Shown: one piece after another, positions 6,926-16,388 of the stretch | Layout: the number at the start of each line of letters is the position of its first letter | Position numbering within the stretch: the stretch's first letter is position 1 | Origin: Paraburkholderia sp. BCC1886 | GTDB lineage: Bacteria > Pseudomonadota > Gammaproteobacteria > Burkholderiales > Burkholderiaceae | Direction: 5' to 3' | Assembly (NCBI RefSeq): GCF_900996245.1 | Contig: NZ_CAAJGK010000129.1 | Coordinates: forward strand, 62,001 to 126,000 | DNA: 64,000 nucleotides | Notes under the pieces: model-generated | The model's input: only the letters and a program-made list of their open reading frames with translations | What the model was told of the DNA's origin: nothing | The model's database searches: none | Translations under genes and position numbers: made by a program

Positions 6926-7978
6926 ATGCCCGTTATGTTTCGCCCGACCGCTGCGCGGTCGTCCTTCGTTCGCCGCGCAGGCGCGACGTTGCTCGCGCTG
7001 TCGACTGCCGCCGCCGGCCTCGGTGCTGCCGTGCCGGCCCACGCCGAAGGGCAGATTCGCATCGCGGAGCAATACGGGGTGGTCTATCTGCTGCTGAACG
7101 TCGCGCGTGAGCAGCAGTTCGTCGAGAAGGAAGGCCACAAGCAGGGGCTCGATATCAAGGTGGACTGGGTCAAGCTCTCGGGCGGCGCCGCGGTGAACGA
7201 CGCGTTGCTGTCTGGCGCGGTGGATATTGCCGGTGCAGGCGTCGGCCCCTTGCTGACCATCTGGGACCGCACGCATGGCCGGCAGAACGTGAAGGGCGTG
7301 GCTTCGCTCGGCAATCTGCCGTACTACCTCGTCAGTAACGATCCGAACGTGAAAACGATTGCCGACTTCACCGCCAAAGACCGCATTGCGGTGCCGGCGG
7401 TCAACGTGTCCGTGCAGTCGCGCGTGTTGCAGTATGCCGCCGCGAAGCGCTGGGGGGACAAGGAATATAACCGGCTCGACCCGTTCACCCAGGCACTGCC
7501 GCATCCCGATGCGACCGCGGCGATCATCGCGGGACACACGGAGATTACTGGCCATTTCGGTAATCCGCCGTTTCAGGAGCAGGAACTGGCGGGCAATCCG
7601 AAGGCGCATATCGTGCTGAATTCCTACGACGTGCTGGGCGGTCCGAGTTCGGCAACGGTGCTGTACGCCACCGGGAAATTCCGTAACGACAATCCGAAAA
7701 CCTATCGCGCGTTCGTCGACGCACTGGCCGACGCAGCGCAGTACATCACCGCGAATCCACAAGGCGCCGCGGATATTTACATCCGCACGAACCAGTCGAA
7801 GATCGATCGCGCGCTGTTGCTGAAGGTGATCCAGAACCCGCAGGTGCAGTTCAAGATCACGCCGCAGAACACCTTTGGACTTGCGCAATTCATGTATCGC
7901 GTCGGCGCAATCAGGAACGAACCGAAGTCGTGGAAAGATTATTTCTTCGACGATCCGGCGACGGCCAACGGCAGCTGA
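6926..7978 (+). CDS. ABC transporter periplasmic substrate-binding protein, SsuA/TauA (NMT1) type
   Basis: 350 residues with a 40-residue signal peptide ending PAHA. The mature protein starts with beta-strand RIAEQYGVVYLLLNVA and contains SGAVDIAGAGVGPLL, the typical region that lines the ligand site in NMT1/SsuA-like proteins. 54 bp after the dioxygenase gene, ATG preceded by GGAG, and followed two bases later by the ATPase gene. Sulfonate, nitrate and pyrimidine-precursor binders share this fold; the dioxygenase partner favours a sulfonate-like ligand. Confidence 0.85.
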   Translation: MPVMFRPTAARSSFVRRAGATLLALSTAAAGLGAAVPAHAEGQIRIAEQYGVVYLLLNVAREQQFVEKEGHKQGLDIKVDWVKLSGGAAVNDALLSGAVDIAGAGVGPLLTIWDRTHGRQNVKGVASLGNLPYYLVSNDPNVKTIADFTAKDRIAVPAVNVSVQSRVLQYAAAKRWGDKEYNRLDPFTQALPHPDATAAIIAGHTEITGHFGNPPFQEQELAGNPKAHIVLNSYDVLGGPSSATVLYATGKFRNDNPKTYRAFVDALADAAQYITANPQGAADIYIRTNQSKIDRALLLKVIQNPQVQFKITPQNTFGLAQFMYRVGAIRNEPKSWKDYFFDDPATANGS

Positions 7979-7980
7979 GC

Positions 7981-8871
7981 ATGACACTAATCGCCGATAC
8001 GGACCGTCCGCTTACCGGGAACCCAGCCATGGCCGCCAACCCCACGCACGTGTTTTCCGAACGACTGGTGCAAACCGGCGCGGGACCGGACGCCGTGACC
8101 AGCGAGCGCCTGCTCGCGGTCGAGAACGTCAGCCTCGAATACCGCACGCGCGAGCGCATTGTTCGTGCAACCCACGACGTCAGTTTCGACGTCTACGGCG
8201 GCGACCGTTTCGTGCTGCTCGGCCCATCGGGCTGCGGCAAATCCACCTTGCTCAAGGCGGTGGCGGGGTTCATCCAGCCGAGCGCGGGCAGCATCTCCAT
8301 CGACGGGCAGACGGTGCGCGGGCCAGGCGCCGATCGCATCGTCGTATTCCAGGAGTTCGACCAGTTGCCGCCGTGGAAGACGGTGCTGCAGAACGTCGCG
8401 TTCCCGCTGCGCGTCGCGCGCAAACTGTCGCGCGCAGAGGCGCGCGAACGTGCGCTGCATTATCTGGAGAAGGTCGGGTTGACGGCGTTTGCCGATGCCT
8501 ATCCGCATACGCTGTCGGGCGGCATGAAGCAGCGCGTCGCGATTGCGCGCGCGCTCGCCATGCAACCGCGTGTGCTGCTGATGGACGAACCGTTTGCGGC
8601 GCTCGACGCGCTCACGCGTCGCAAGATGCAGGAAGAACTGCTGCGGCTTTGGGAAGAGGACAACTTCACGCTGCTGTTCGTCACGCATTCGATCGAGGAA
8701 GCGCTGGTGATCGGCAACCGCATTCTGCTGTTGTCGCCGCATCCGGGCCGCGTGCGCGCCGAACTCAACAGTCATCAATATGGCCATGACAGCTCCGGCC
8801 GTGTCGATTTTCAGCGCAGCGTCGCGCGCATTCATGAACTGCTGTTCAATGAGACCGAGGCCGCGCAATGA
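7981..8871 (+). CDS. ABC transporter ATPase, SsuB/TauB type
   Basis: 296 residues from ATG at 7981, two bases after the binding-protein stop; ATG at 8029 is an alternative start. Walker A GPSGCGKST at about 81-89, Q-loop VFQEFDQLP, signature LSGGMKQR and Walker B VLLMDEPFAALD are all intact. The first 45 residues are longer than in TauB and not conserved-looking. Overlaps the permease by ATGA. Confidence 0.92.
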   Translation: MTLIADTDRPLTGNPAMAANPTHVFSERLVQTGAGPDAVTSERLLAVENVSLEYRTRERIVRATHDVSFDVYGGDRFVLLGPSGCGKSTLLKAVAGFIQPSAGSISIDGQTVRGPGADRIVVFQEFDQLPPWKTVLQNVAFPLRVARKLSRAEARERALHYLEKVGLTAFADAYPHTLSGGMKQRVAIARALAMQPRVLLMDEPFAALDALTRRKMQEELLRLWEEDNFTLLFVTHSIEEALVIGNRILLLSPHPGRVRAELNSHQYGHDSSGRVDFQRSVARIHELLFNETEAAQ

Positions 8872-9755
8872 GTACGCCCGCTACGAAGGCCCGGCCATTA
8901 CCGCCGGTTCGCGAAGAATACGAGCGTCCGCTCGCACCGCTCGGTGAACTCGCGCTGGAAGTGCCGCTGCCGCTCGCGAAGCGTATCGCCGGGCAAAGCT
9001 GGCTGCGCAAGACGCTGATCGCGCTGGTGCTGATCGCCGGTTGGGAGATCGCCGCACGGCTTGTCGACAACGACCTGTTGCTGCCCACCTTCGGCGCGAC
9101 CTTGAGCGCGTTCGTGCAGGGCATCTGGTCCGGCGAGTTGCTGCAGAAAACCGCTGTGTCGATGTCGGTGCTGCTGCGCGGCTATATGCTCGGTGCGGCG
9201 CTCGCTTTCGTGTTGACGTCGCTGGCGGTGTCGACGCGAATCGGCCGCGATCTGCTGTCGATGCTGACCGCCATGTTCAATCCCTTGCCGTCCATCGCGT
9301 TGCTGCCGCTCGCGTTGTTGTGGTTCGGACTGGGGACTGGCAGCCTGCTGTTCGTGCTGGTGCACTCGGTATTGTGGCCGCTGGCGCTGAACACGTACTC
9401 CGGCTTTCAGTCGGTGCCGGCGACGCTGCGCATGACCGGACGCAATTACGGGCTCACGGGCTTGCGTCATGTGCTGCTGATTCTGGTGCCTGCCGCATTG
9501 CCGTCGATCCTGGCCGGCCTGCGCGTGGGCTGGGCCTTCGCATGGCGCACGCTGATCGCCGCCGAACTCGTGTTCGGCGCCAGTTCTGGCAGCGGCGGTC
9601 TGGGCTGGTACATTTTTCAGAACCGCAACGAGTTGTACACGGACCGCGTGTTCGCCGGGCTGGCCGCGGTCATCGTGATCGGCCTGCTTGTCGAACATCT
9701 GGTGTTCGATACGCTCGAACGCGTTACCGTCAGACGCTGGGGCGTGCAGCAGTAA
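8868..9755 (+). CDS. ABC transporter permease, SsuC/TauC type
   Basis: 295 residues with about six membrane helices and the EAA-loop region (GRNYGLTGLRHVLLILVPAALPSI) of binding-protein-dependent permeases. The ATG overlaps the ATPase stop. An approximately 50-residue cytoplasmic N-terminus precedes the first helix. Last transporter gene; the following gene lies 145 bp further on. Confidence 0.92.
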   Translation: MSTPATKARPLPPVREEYERPLAPLGELALEVPLPLAKRIAGQSWLRKTLIALVLIAGWEIAARLVDNDLLLPTFGATLSAFVQGIWSGELLQKTAVSMSVLLRGYMLGAALAFVLTSLAVSTRIGRDLLSMLTAMFNPLPSIALLPLALLWFGLGTGSLLFVLVHSVLWPLALNTYSGFQSVPATLRMTGRNYGLTGLRHVLLILVPAALPSILAGLRVGWAFAWRTLIAAELVFGASSGSGGLGWYIFQNRNELYTDRVFAGLAAVIVIGLLVEHLVFDTLERVTVRRWGVQQ

Positions 9756-9900
9756 GCCGGAATACCGGTTCGTCGCAAAGCGCGAAGCGGGGCGGGCATC
9801 CGTTTTGCGGCCTCATCGAGAGGTCGCTTCCTGCCACGTGACATGCAACAGGGTGGTCGAGCGTCGTACACCACCTTTCGCATCGTCACGGAGCCTCGTC

Positions 9901-10632
9901 ATGCCCTCGCGATTTTCCCCGCTCGCGCAGTCCGCGAAATCGCTCGCCCGCTCCGCATTGCCGGTGCTCGTGCTGCTCGCCATTGCCGGCAGCGTCGACG
10001 CGCAGATCATGCTCCACAGCAAGGATCTGCTCGCGGTGTATATGACCGGCAACTCGACCAAGCTTGGGCAGTCGCTGGTGAATGGCGCGTGGGGGAAAGC
10101 CGGGCCGTTGCTCGGCGTGATCGCCTGCTTTCTGGTTTCCACCACCGTCGCCGCGTGGCTCGGCAGCCGTCTGCCGGCCTGGCGCGGTGCGCTCGTGCTA
10201 TTTCTCACTGCGCTGTCGATGGGTGTCGCTTCAGCACTTGCCGTTGCGCTGGTCGCCGATCAGTACTCCCTTCTCATCACCTGTCTCGTTGCCTGCGCGA
10301 TGGGCGCCATCAACCAGGTTCGCATCGACGAGCCAGGTGTCACGTTCATTACCGGCAATCTGATTCGCGTAGGCCGCGAGTTCGCCGAGGGCGAATACGG
10401 CGCGGCCGCACTCGGCCTCGCGCGCTGGGCCGCGTTCGTTGTCGGTGCGGTCTTCGGCACGTTGCTCGACCGGCTTTTCAACACGGGAGCGCTGGCCATC
10501 GTGGCTTCGTTCACTTTCGCGTGTGCTGTCGTGACGACGTTGTTCACGGCGACGTCGGCGCATGCAGGTGAGGGCGACGACGCCGCTCACCGATCTTTAC
10601 CTGATGGAGGAATCAATCGTGTCCGAGAATGA
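9901..10632 (+). CDS. DUF1275 (YoaK-like) membrane protein
   Basis: 243 residues with about six membrane helices. The motif YMTGNSTKLGQSL near residue 47 and the second copy VTFITGNLIRVGREF near residue 148 are characteristic of DUF1275. No function is established for the family. The ATG at 9901 has GGAG nine bases upstream; a longer frame reaching back into the permease gene is rejected. It overlaps the next gene by 14 bp, so the two are probably co-translated. Confidence 0.83.
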   Translation: MPSRFSPLAQSAKSLARSALPVLVLLAIAGSVDAQIMLHSKDLLAVYMTGNSTKLGQSLVNGAWGKAGPLLGVIACFLVSTTVAAWLGSRLPAWRGALVLFLTALSMGVASALAVALVADQYSLLITCLVACAMGAINQVRIDEPGVTFITGNLIRVGREFAEGEYGAAALGLARWAAFVVGAVFGTLLDRLFNTGALAIVASFTFACAVVTTLFTATSAHAGEGDDAAHRSLPDGGINRVRE

Positions 10633-11854
10633 CAAGACTTCGTTCACCGTCACGGGTCCCGGTACGCCGGATGGCCCCACGTTACCCGCTGCGGGCGAGT
10701 GGCAGCGTCCCGCTGGCATCGACGTAGGCAGCGTCGAGGAAGGCCGCGTAAAGTTTCCGAACTGGCGCGGTGAGGCCGACAAACCTTCCGCACCGCCGCC
10801 CGCGCCATCGCCGCCGGCGAAACGGGTGGGATTCGCGGTCGCCGGACTCGGGCGGCTGTCGCTCGAACAGATTCTGCCCGCGTTCAGCCAGTGCGCGCAT
10901 GCCCGTCTCGCGGGCCTCGTATCCGGCAGCCCGGAGAAGGCTAAAGCCGTCGCGGCGCAATACGGTATCGACGAAAGCGCGATCTACGGCTACGACGACA
11001 TCGCGCGAATGGCCGACAACGAGGACATCCAGGTCGTGTACGTGGTCACGCCGAATGGCTTGCATCCGCAGCATGTGGCGGCGGCGGCCAAAGCCGGCAA
11101 ACACGTGCTGTGCGAAAAGCCGATGGCCAACACCGCCGACGAAGCGCGCCGCATGATCGACGCGTGCGCCGCCGCGCACGTCAAGCTGATGATCGCGTAT
11201 CGCTGCCAGTTCGAGGTGTTTAACAGCGAGGCCGCGCGACTCGTCCAATCGGGTGAACTGGGCCGGCCGCGCATCATCGAGGCGACCAACACGCAGGCGC
11301 AAGGGCCCGGCGATCAATGGCGCCTGAAGGCCGCGCTTGCCGGCGGCGGCGCGTTGCCCGATATCGGGTTGTACTGTCTGAACGGCGCGCGTCACGTGCT
11401 CGGTGAAGAACCCGTCGAGGTCTACGCGCAGATCGTCAATCCCGCCGACGACGATCGCTACCGCGAGGTCGAGGAAACCATGGCGTTCACGCTGCGTTTT
11501 CCTTCGGGCGCCATCGCGCATTGCGCATCGAGTTACGGTGCGCATGAATCGAAGGACATGCGCATCCGTCTCGAGGAAGGCTGGATCGATCTGGAAAACG
11601 CGTTTGCGTATAAAGGTCAGCGCATGCGCATTGCGCGGCGCAAGGACAAGATCGAAGCGGTCGAAGAGCAGCGGCTCGAATTCAAGAACCAGTTCGCGCT
11701 GGAGATCGATCACTTCGCGCAATGCGTGAGAGACGATCACGCCATCGCGACACCGGGCGAAGAGGGCCTGCGCGATCACGTGCTGATGGAAGCGCTCTAT
11801 CGGTCCGCCCGCGAAGGACGGCCAATACGGCTGGACAATACGAGCGCCTGGTGA
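10619..11854 (+). CDS. Gfo/Idh/MocA-family NAD(P)-dependent dehydrogenase
   Basis: 411 residues from GTG at 10619, chosen because GGAGG lies at 10606-10610. After a 70-residue Pro-rich leader comes the Rossmann motif VAGLGRLS (74-81), then the catalytic EKP at 166-168 and the C-terminal alpha/beta domain. Resembles glucose-fructose oxidoreductase-like members, which act on sugars or polyols; GFOR itself is exported, but no Tat motif is visible here. Overlaps DUF1275 by 14 bp. Relationship to the dioxygenase/ABC genes upstream is unclear. Confidence 0.85.
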   Translation: MSENDKTSFTVTGPGTPDGPTLPAAGEWQRPAGIDVGSVEEGRVKFPNWRGEADKPSAPPPAPSPPAKRVGFAVAGLGRLSLEQILPAFSQCAHARLAGLVSGSPEKAKAVAAQYGIDESAIYGYDDIARMADNEDIQVVYVVTPNGLHPQHVAAAAKAGKHVLCEKPMANTADEARRMIDACAAAHVKLMIAYRCQFEVFNSEAARLVQSGELGRPRIIEATNTQAQGPGDQWRLKAALAGGGALPDIGLYCLNGARHVLGEEPVEVYAQIVNPADDDRYREVEETMAFTLRFPSGAIAHCASSYGAHESKDMRIRLEEGWIDLENAFAYKGQRMRIARRKDKIEAVEEQRLEFKNQFALEIDHFAQCVRDDHAIATPGEEGLRDHVLMEALYRSAREGRPIRLDNTSAW

Positions 11855-11859
11855 CGCAG

Positions 11860-12795
11860 TTAGAAATAAGCGAGGGTTTCGCAACCCTTGCCGGCCGTCA
11901 CCGTTTTCCGCACGGTGGCAGTGCCGATGTCGACGACGCTGAGGGTGGCGTCGTCTTCGTTGGCGACCAGTACGGTCGAACCGTCCGGGCTGAACGCGGC
12001 ATCCATCGGCTTGTTGCCGACCTGCACGGTCCTCTGCGTTTGCAACGCGGCGTCGAACAGGGTGATAACCGGTTCGTGGTCGCCGATCACGATCAGCGTG
12101 CGGCCATCGGGCGCGTAGCGCGTCACCTGCGAGCCTTTGCTGTGTCCGGCTAGCTCGATGGTCCGTTCGAGCCGCGCGTGCTCCGTATCGATCACGAACA
12201 GCACCGGACTTTCCGCGCTGGTGGCCACCACCCACTTTTCATCCGCCGACGCGGCGATGCCCGCAATCGCCTGCGGCAATTCGACGGTACCGATGCGCGA
12301 GCGCCTGGTCAGATCGATCACCGTGATGGAGGCGTCTTCTTCGTTGTCGGTCCAGATCTGCTGCTTGCCTGGCAGCACCGCGAGCCGGTGCGTTTTGTTC
12401 GACCCCGTTGGAATGTTGCCGGCGACACGCGCGGCCTTCGGGTCGACGATCACCACGGCGCTGTCGTTCTCGCAGCAGATATACAGCAGGCCGTCCGGAC
12501 CGAAGCGCAGTGTATGAGGCGATTCGAACGGCCGGATGTCGATGTCGGCGAGACGTTCGCGGCGCACGAGGTCGACGACGCTGATGACGTGATTTGGATG
12601 CGGGTTATCGCCGTGAATGCCGTCGCCATACGCGGGGATATAAGCGGTGCGGCCATCCGGCGACAGCACCAGTTCATGCGGCAAGGTCGGGAAATGCTGC
12701 AGCGTCGCGACGGTTTCGTAAGTCGACGGGTCGAGAAAAAGGACCTGTTTGCCTTTCTTGTCGACGGCGATGATGCCTGGTTGGGTGTTGGACAT
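11860..12795 (-). CDS. YncE-like beta-propeller (YVTN repeat) protein
   Basis: 311 residues made of repeats of about 42 residues, each with a VSVVD-, VIVDPK- or FVIDTE-like strand and a following PDG turn (SPDGRTAYI, GPDGLLYI, APDGRTLIV, SPDGSTVLV), giving a seven-bladed propeller. No signal peptide is visible, so a cytoplasmic location is likely unless the start is further upstream. Stops five bases from the convergent dehydrogenase. Propellers of this kind bind or carry out lactonase-like chemistry; nothing here decides between them. Confidence 0.75.
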   Translation of the reverse strand: MSNTQPGIIAVDKKGKQVLFLDPSTYETVATLQHFPTLPHELVLSPDGRTAYIPAYGDGIHGDNPHPNHVISVVDLVRRERLADIDIRPFESPHTLRFGPDGLLYICCENDSAVVIVDPKAARVAGNIPTGSNKTHRLAVLPGKQQIWTDNEEDASITVIDLTRRSRIGTVELPQAIAGIAASADEKWVVATSAESPVLFVIDTEHARLERTIELAGHSKGSQVTRYAPDGRTLIVIGDHEPVITLFDAALQTQRTVQVGNKPMDAAFSPDGSTVLVANEDDATLSVVDIGTATVRKTVTAGKGCETLAYF

Positions 12796-12860
12796 TCAAG
12801 CTCCCGGTAACGAGTTCGATAAGCCTGCAAAGACTCTCTTATCGAACCGGTGCCGGGTGT

Positions 12861-13514
12861 TTAGTTCCTGCTGGTTTCCTGAATCGACTGTTGCAGATGC
12901 GCGGCCCATTGCTCTGGCTTACCCAGCCAGCGACCGGTATCGAGTGTGGTGCGCGTGCCGTCCACCCGCTGCAGCACGAAGGTCGGGAAACCCTGGCCAC
13001 CGGCCTGAGCGAGCAGGCGGCGCGTGTCGGCAATATGTTCGCGAGTCGCCGCGCCTGCCAGCCGGCCGAACGATTGCCGGAACGCGGCGGCTTCGAGCCC
13101 GAGTTCCTCGCCGAGCGCGATCAGCATCTCGGGGTCCGATATGCGCCGGCCTTCCACGTAATGCGCGTGTTGCAGGCGCGCAATCATGTCGAGGCCGCGA
13201 TCGTCGAGCGCGTCAGCGGCGAGCGCGGCGGTGGTGGGCGGTTCAGAATCGAGCAGCGCGCCGTAGTCGCGCAGCAGGCCGTTGCGGTAACCCTCGCCGA
13301 AAGTCTGGCCCGTCAACTGCGCGATACGTTCGTCATGCGGCAATACGTAATTGCGCCATTCGGGTGTAATCGATTTGCGGTTGTCGCCGGTCAGCATGCC
13401 GCCGCCGTGAAATTGCACGGCGAGACCTGGGACCGTGCGGGCCGCGGCGACGAGCGGAGCCGCTGCGTAGCACCAGCCGCACAGCGGATCGAAGATGTAG
13501 TGCAGAACAGTCAC
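12861..13514 (-). CDS. DsbA-family (FrnE/HCCA-type) thioredoxin-fold protein
   Basis: 217 residues from GTG at 13514, which places the first strand (VTVLHYIFDPLCGWCYAA) at the N-terminus as usual for this family; a 42-residue upstream extension looks non-coding. CGWC at 12-15 is the redox-active pair, and GQGFPTFVLQ supplies the cis-Pro loop near residue 174. No signal peptide, so cytoplasmic; related proteins include FrnE disulfide isomerase. Monocistronic; 65 bp separate it from the upstream YncE-like gene in the same orientation. Confidence 0.82.
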   Translation of the reverse strand: MTVLHYIFDPLCGWCYAAAPLVAAARTVPGLAVQFHGGGMLTGDNRKSITPEWRNYVLPHDERIAQLTGQTFGEGYRNGLLRDYGALLDSEPPTTAALAADALDDRGLDMIARLQHAHYVEGRRISDPEMLIALGEELGLEAAAFRQSFGRLAGAATREHIADTRRLLAQAGGQGFPTFVLQRVDGTRTTLDTGRWLGKPEQWAAHLQQSIQETSRN

Positions 13515-13658
13515 GATGGATTTCCCGGCCGGATACAAACCCCGCAGGATATCCTGTCTCGCGCCGCGCTGCCGGGCGCCGATCGTCACAGCGGCCCGCT
13601 CATGTCGGCCTGTGTCGTGCCGTGTCGTGCTGTCCCGCACTCTTTCGCGCGGGATGCC

Positions 13659-15098
13659 TTAGTGGTTGATCTCTTCCAGGCGCAATCCGTTGGTTTTCGG
13701 ACCGAACGCGCCGATCGAAATCATCACCACCGCCATGCACACCGTAATGCCCGTGAACACGCCGGTCACGCCGAAGTCCCGCAACAGGAACGCGATGATG
13801 AAGCCCGACATCATCGCGCCCACGCGGCTTGCGGAATACACGATGCCGTTCGCGCGGCAACGCACGGCGGTCGGAAACAGCTCCGCCTGATACGCGTGAT
13901 AGCACACCGAGATGGTCTGGCCCGCGAGGCTGACCAGCACGCCGAGCACGATCAGAGAGGGCGCGGATTTCATCTGCGCGAACAGCAGGCCGAACACGAT
14001 CACCGCGAAGGCGCCGCCGACGATCAGCCATTTGCGTTGCACCTTGTCGGCATAGAGCATTGCGAGCATCGGTCCGACCGGCAGCGCGATCGCGATTACG
14101 AACGAATACAGCAGGCTCCTGGTCACGGTGACGCCTTGCCCGATCAGTAGCGTCGGTACCCAGTTGGCGAAACCGTAATAGCCGATCGCCTGACAGAAGT
14201 TGAAAACAATCAGCATGATCAGCCGCGAGCGGTAGGGCTCTTGCAGCAACTCGGCCAGCGACGCGCGGCGATGCGCAGGCTGCTCGACCGTCGCGGCCGG
14301 CGGCGGCAACGGGCGGCCGATCTCCGCCACCGCGGTCGTTTCCATTTTTTCGACGATGCGGTCGGCCGCGTCCTCGCGACCATGCGAGGCGAGCCAGCGC
14401 GGGCTTTCCGGCACGCGGCGGCGGATCAGCCACACGATCAACGCGCCGATGGAACCGACCAGCACCACCACGCGCCAGCCGTCGAGGCCGAACAGCGTGG
14501 TCGGCACCAGCCAGTAGGAAAGAATCGCGGCGACCGGTGCGGCGGCGAACATCACCATCTGGTTGAATGCCATCGTGCGACCGCGCATGTGTTGCGGCAC
14601 GATCTCGGTGACGTAGCTATCGATCGTGACGATCTCGATGCCCACGCCGATGCCGGTTACGAAGCGCCAGAAAATCACGCCTTCCGGCGTGGTCTGGAAC
14701 GCCATGATGGCCGAGCCTACCGAGTACCACAGCAACGAAAACGTGAAGACGGAACGGCGGCCGTAGCGATCCGGCAGCCAGCCAAAACCGAAGGTGCCGA
14801 CGAACAGCCCCGCGAAGGTCGCCGCGATAAAGCCCGCGATGCCGTGAAAACCGAAGAACGACGACGTGGTGGTTTGCAGCAGGCCGCTTTTGGCCATGCC
14901 CGGCGCGATATAGCCGGTGAAGATCAGATCGTAGACTTCAAAAAAGCCCCCGAGCGAGATCAGGAACACCAGCATCCAGATATGCCGGGTCGCCGGTAAG
15001 CGGTCCATTCGCGCGGATAGGGCCGCGGCCCGGTGACGCTGCTCGAGCGCATCGGGCGTCGCGAGCGGCGAGGTGTCCGTAGTCATGACGCGTTGCAT
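13659..15098 (-). CDS. MFS transporter (metabolite:H+ symporter)
   Basis: 479 residues, 12 membrane helices. The loop 2-3 motif GWLPDRYGRRSVF and the E-rich PESPRWLASHGRED segment after helix 6 are typical of sugar-porter/MHS-like symporters. ATG at 15098 was chosen over GTG at 15101 because AAGGAG sits six bases upstream. It is the third gene after the HMG-CoA-lyase-like and CoA-transferase genes and probably imports their substrate. Confidence 0.88.
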   Translation of the reverse strand: MQRVMTTDTSPLATPDALEQRHRAAALSARMDRLPATRHIWMLVFLISLGGFFEVYDLIFTGYIAPGMAKSGLLQTTTSSFFGFHGIAGFIAATFAGLFVGTFGFGWLPDRYGRRSVFTFSLLWYSVGSAIMAFQTTPEGVIFWRFVTGIGVGIEIVTIDSYVTEIVPQHMRGRTMAFNQMVMFAAAPVAAILSYWLVPTTLFGLDGWRVVVLVGSIGALIVWLIRRRVPESPRWLASHGREDAADRIVEKMETTAVAEIGRPLPPPAATVEQPAHRRASLAELLQEPYRSRLIMLIVFNFCQAIGYYGFANWVPTLLIGQGVTVTRSLLYSFVIAIALPVGPMLAMLYADKVQRKWLIVGGAFAVIVFGLLFAQMKSAPSLIVLGVLVSLAGQTISVCYHAYQAELFPTAVRCRANGIVYSASRVGAMMSGFIIAFLLRDFGVTGVFTGITVCMAVVMISIGAFGPKTNGLRLEEINH

Positions 15099-15176
15099 CA
15101 CTGTCTCCTTGTGGAATCGCCGGCAGTGTTGTTTTTGATTGCCGGGCGAGGGGCTTCGGTGGTGTTCGGGAACGGC

Positions 15177-15224
15177 GCGGCGGCTAGCGCGGCGGCTAGC
15201 GCGGCGGCCAGCGCGGCGGCCAGC
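15177..15224. repeat. Four tandem copies of a 12-bp unit
   Basis: GCGGCGGCTAGC occurs twice (15177-15200) followed by two copies with T changed to C (15201-15224). It lies in the 133-bp gap between the CoA-transferase stop and the MFS start, a place where slippage could alter spacing or mRNA folding. Confidence 0.85.
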
Positions 15225-15231
15225 GCGAGGC

Positions 15232-16380
15232 TTAAGCCGCAGCGCGGCCGGTCAGGCGGGCGAGAATCTCCTGGGTATGCTCGCCGACCCGGGCCAGCGC
15301 CTGGCGCACGCCGGGGCGGCGACCGCCCATCAGCAGCGGCAGCAGCACGACGTCGGTCGGACCGTCTTCGGTGTCCATCGGCACCAGACCGCCGCTCGCC
15401 TTCAGATGCGGGTCGTCGAGCAACTGGTCGGGGCGCACGATCGGTGCGTACGGAATGCCGGCCGCTTCGAGCTTCGGCGACAGTTCGTCGGCGCGATGGT
15501 CCTTGAGAATTTCACCGAGACACGCGAGCAGGTCGGGGCGCACCGCCACGCGTAACGCGTTGTTCGCGAAGCGCGGCTCGTCGACGAGGTCGGGACGCTC
15601 CAGCACGTCGCACAGCGTGACGAACTGCTTGTCGCTCACCGCGCCGATGAACAGTTGCTCGCCACCGGCCAGCGTGAACACGTCGTAGACGCTCCAAGCC
15701 GAAACGCGCGAGGGCATCGGCGGGGGCGCCTCCTGGGTCATCGAAAATTGCTGCATGTGTTGCGAGCTCAGGAACACGCAGTTCTCGAACAGCGCACTCT
15801 GGATTTCCTGGCCGAGGCCGGTCATGTCGCGCTCGCGCAAGGCGGCGAGCACGCCGATCGCACCGAACATCCCGCCCATGATGTCGTTGACCGACGTGCC
15901 CGCGCGCAACGGCCGGCCCGCCGGTCCGGTCATGTACGAGAGGCCGCCCATCATCTGCACGACTTCGTCGAGCGCGAGGCGTTTTTCGTACGGGCCCGGC
16001 AGAAAGCCTTTGTGCGACACGTAGATCAGCTTCGGGTAAAGCTTCGACAGCGTCTCGTGGTCCAGACCGAGTTTCGTCATCAGGCCGGGACGGAAATTCT
16101 CGAGCATCACGTCGCACTGCCCGATCAGCTCGACCGCGGCGGCCTGGCCGTCCGGCGTGGTGATGTCGAGCACGACGCTCTTCTTGTTGCGATTGAACGA
16201 GCGGAAAAAGCCGATGCCGAGACCCGGCAGCTTGCGGGTCTTGTCGCCGCCCGGCGGCTCGATCTTGATCACTTCGGCGCCGAGATCGGCGAGGATCATC
16301 CCGCAGGTCGGGCCCATCACCATGTGCGTGAATTCGATGACGCGCACGCCGGCAAGCGGAAGCGGTTTCTGGTTGTTCAT
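15232..16380 (-). CDS. CaiB/BaiF family (class III) CoA-transferase
   Basis: 382 residues beginning MNNQKPLPLAGVRVIEFTH, the usual start of this family. The catalytic aspartate is Asp166 in VNDIMGGMFG, and NRNKKSVVLDI at 64-74 is the conserved CoA-binding region. It moves CoA from a donor thioester to a carboxylic acid. It lies 8 bp after an HMG-CoA-lyase-like gene and before an MFS gene, so the pair could activate and then cleave a branched hydroxy-acid. An in-frame extension into the upstream gene is rejected. Confidence 0.92.
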   Translation of the reverse strand: MNNQKPLPLAGVRVIEFTHMVMGPTCGMILADLGAEVIKIEPPGGDKTRKLPGLGIGFFRSFNRNKKSVVLDITTPDGQAAAVELIGQCDVMLENFRPGLMTKLGLDHETLSKLYPKLIYVSHKGFLPGPYEKRLALDEVVQMMGGLSYMTGPAGRPLRAGTSVNDIMGGMFGAIGVLAALRERDMTGLGQEIQSALFENCVFLSSQHMQQFSMTQEAPPPMPSRVSAWSVYDVFTLAGGEQLFIGAVSDKQFVTLCDVLERPDLVDEPRFANNALRVAVRPDLLACLGEILKDHRADELSPKLEAAGIPYAPIVRPDQLLDDPHLKASGGLVPMDTEDGPTDVVLLPLLMGGRRPGVRQALARVGEHTQEILARLTGRAAA

Positions 16381-16388
16381 GCTCGACC

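Noticed and set aside
15177..15224. Tandem repeats as a CRISPR array
   Set aside because: 12-bp contiguous units without spacers and no cas genes anywhere in the window.
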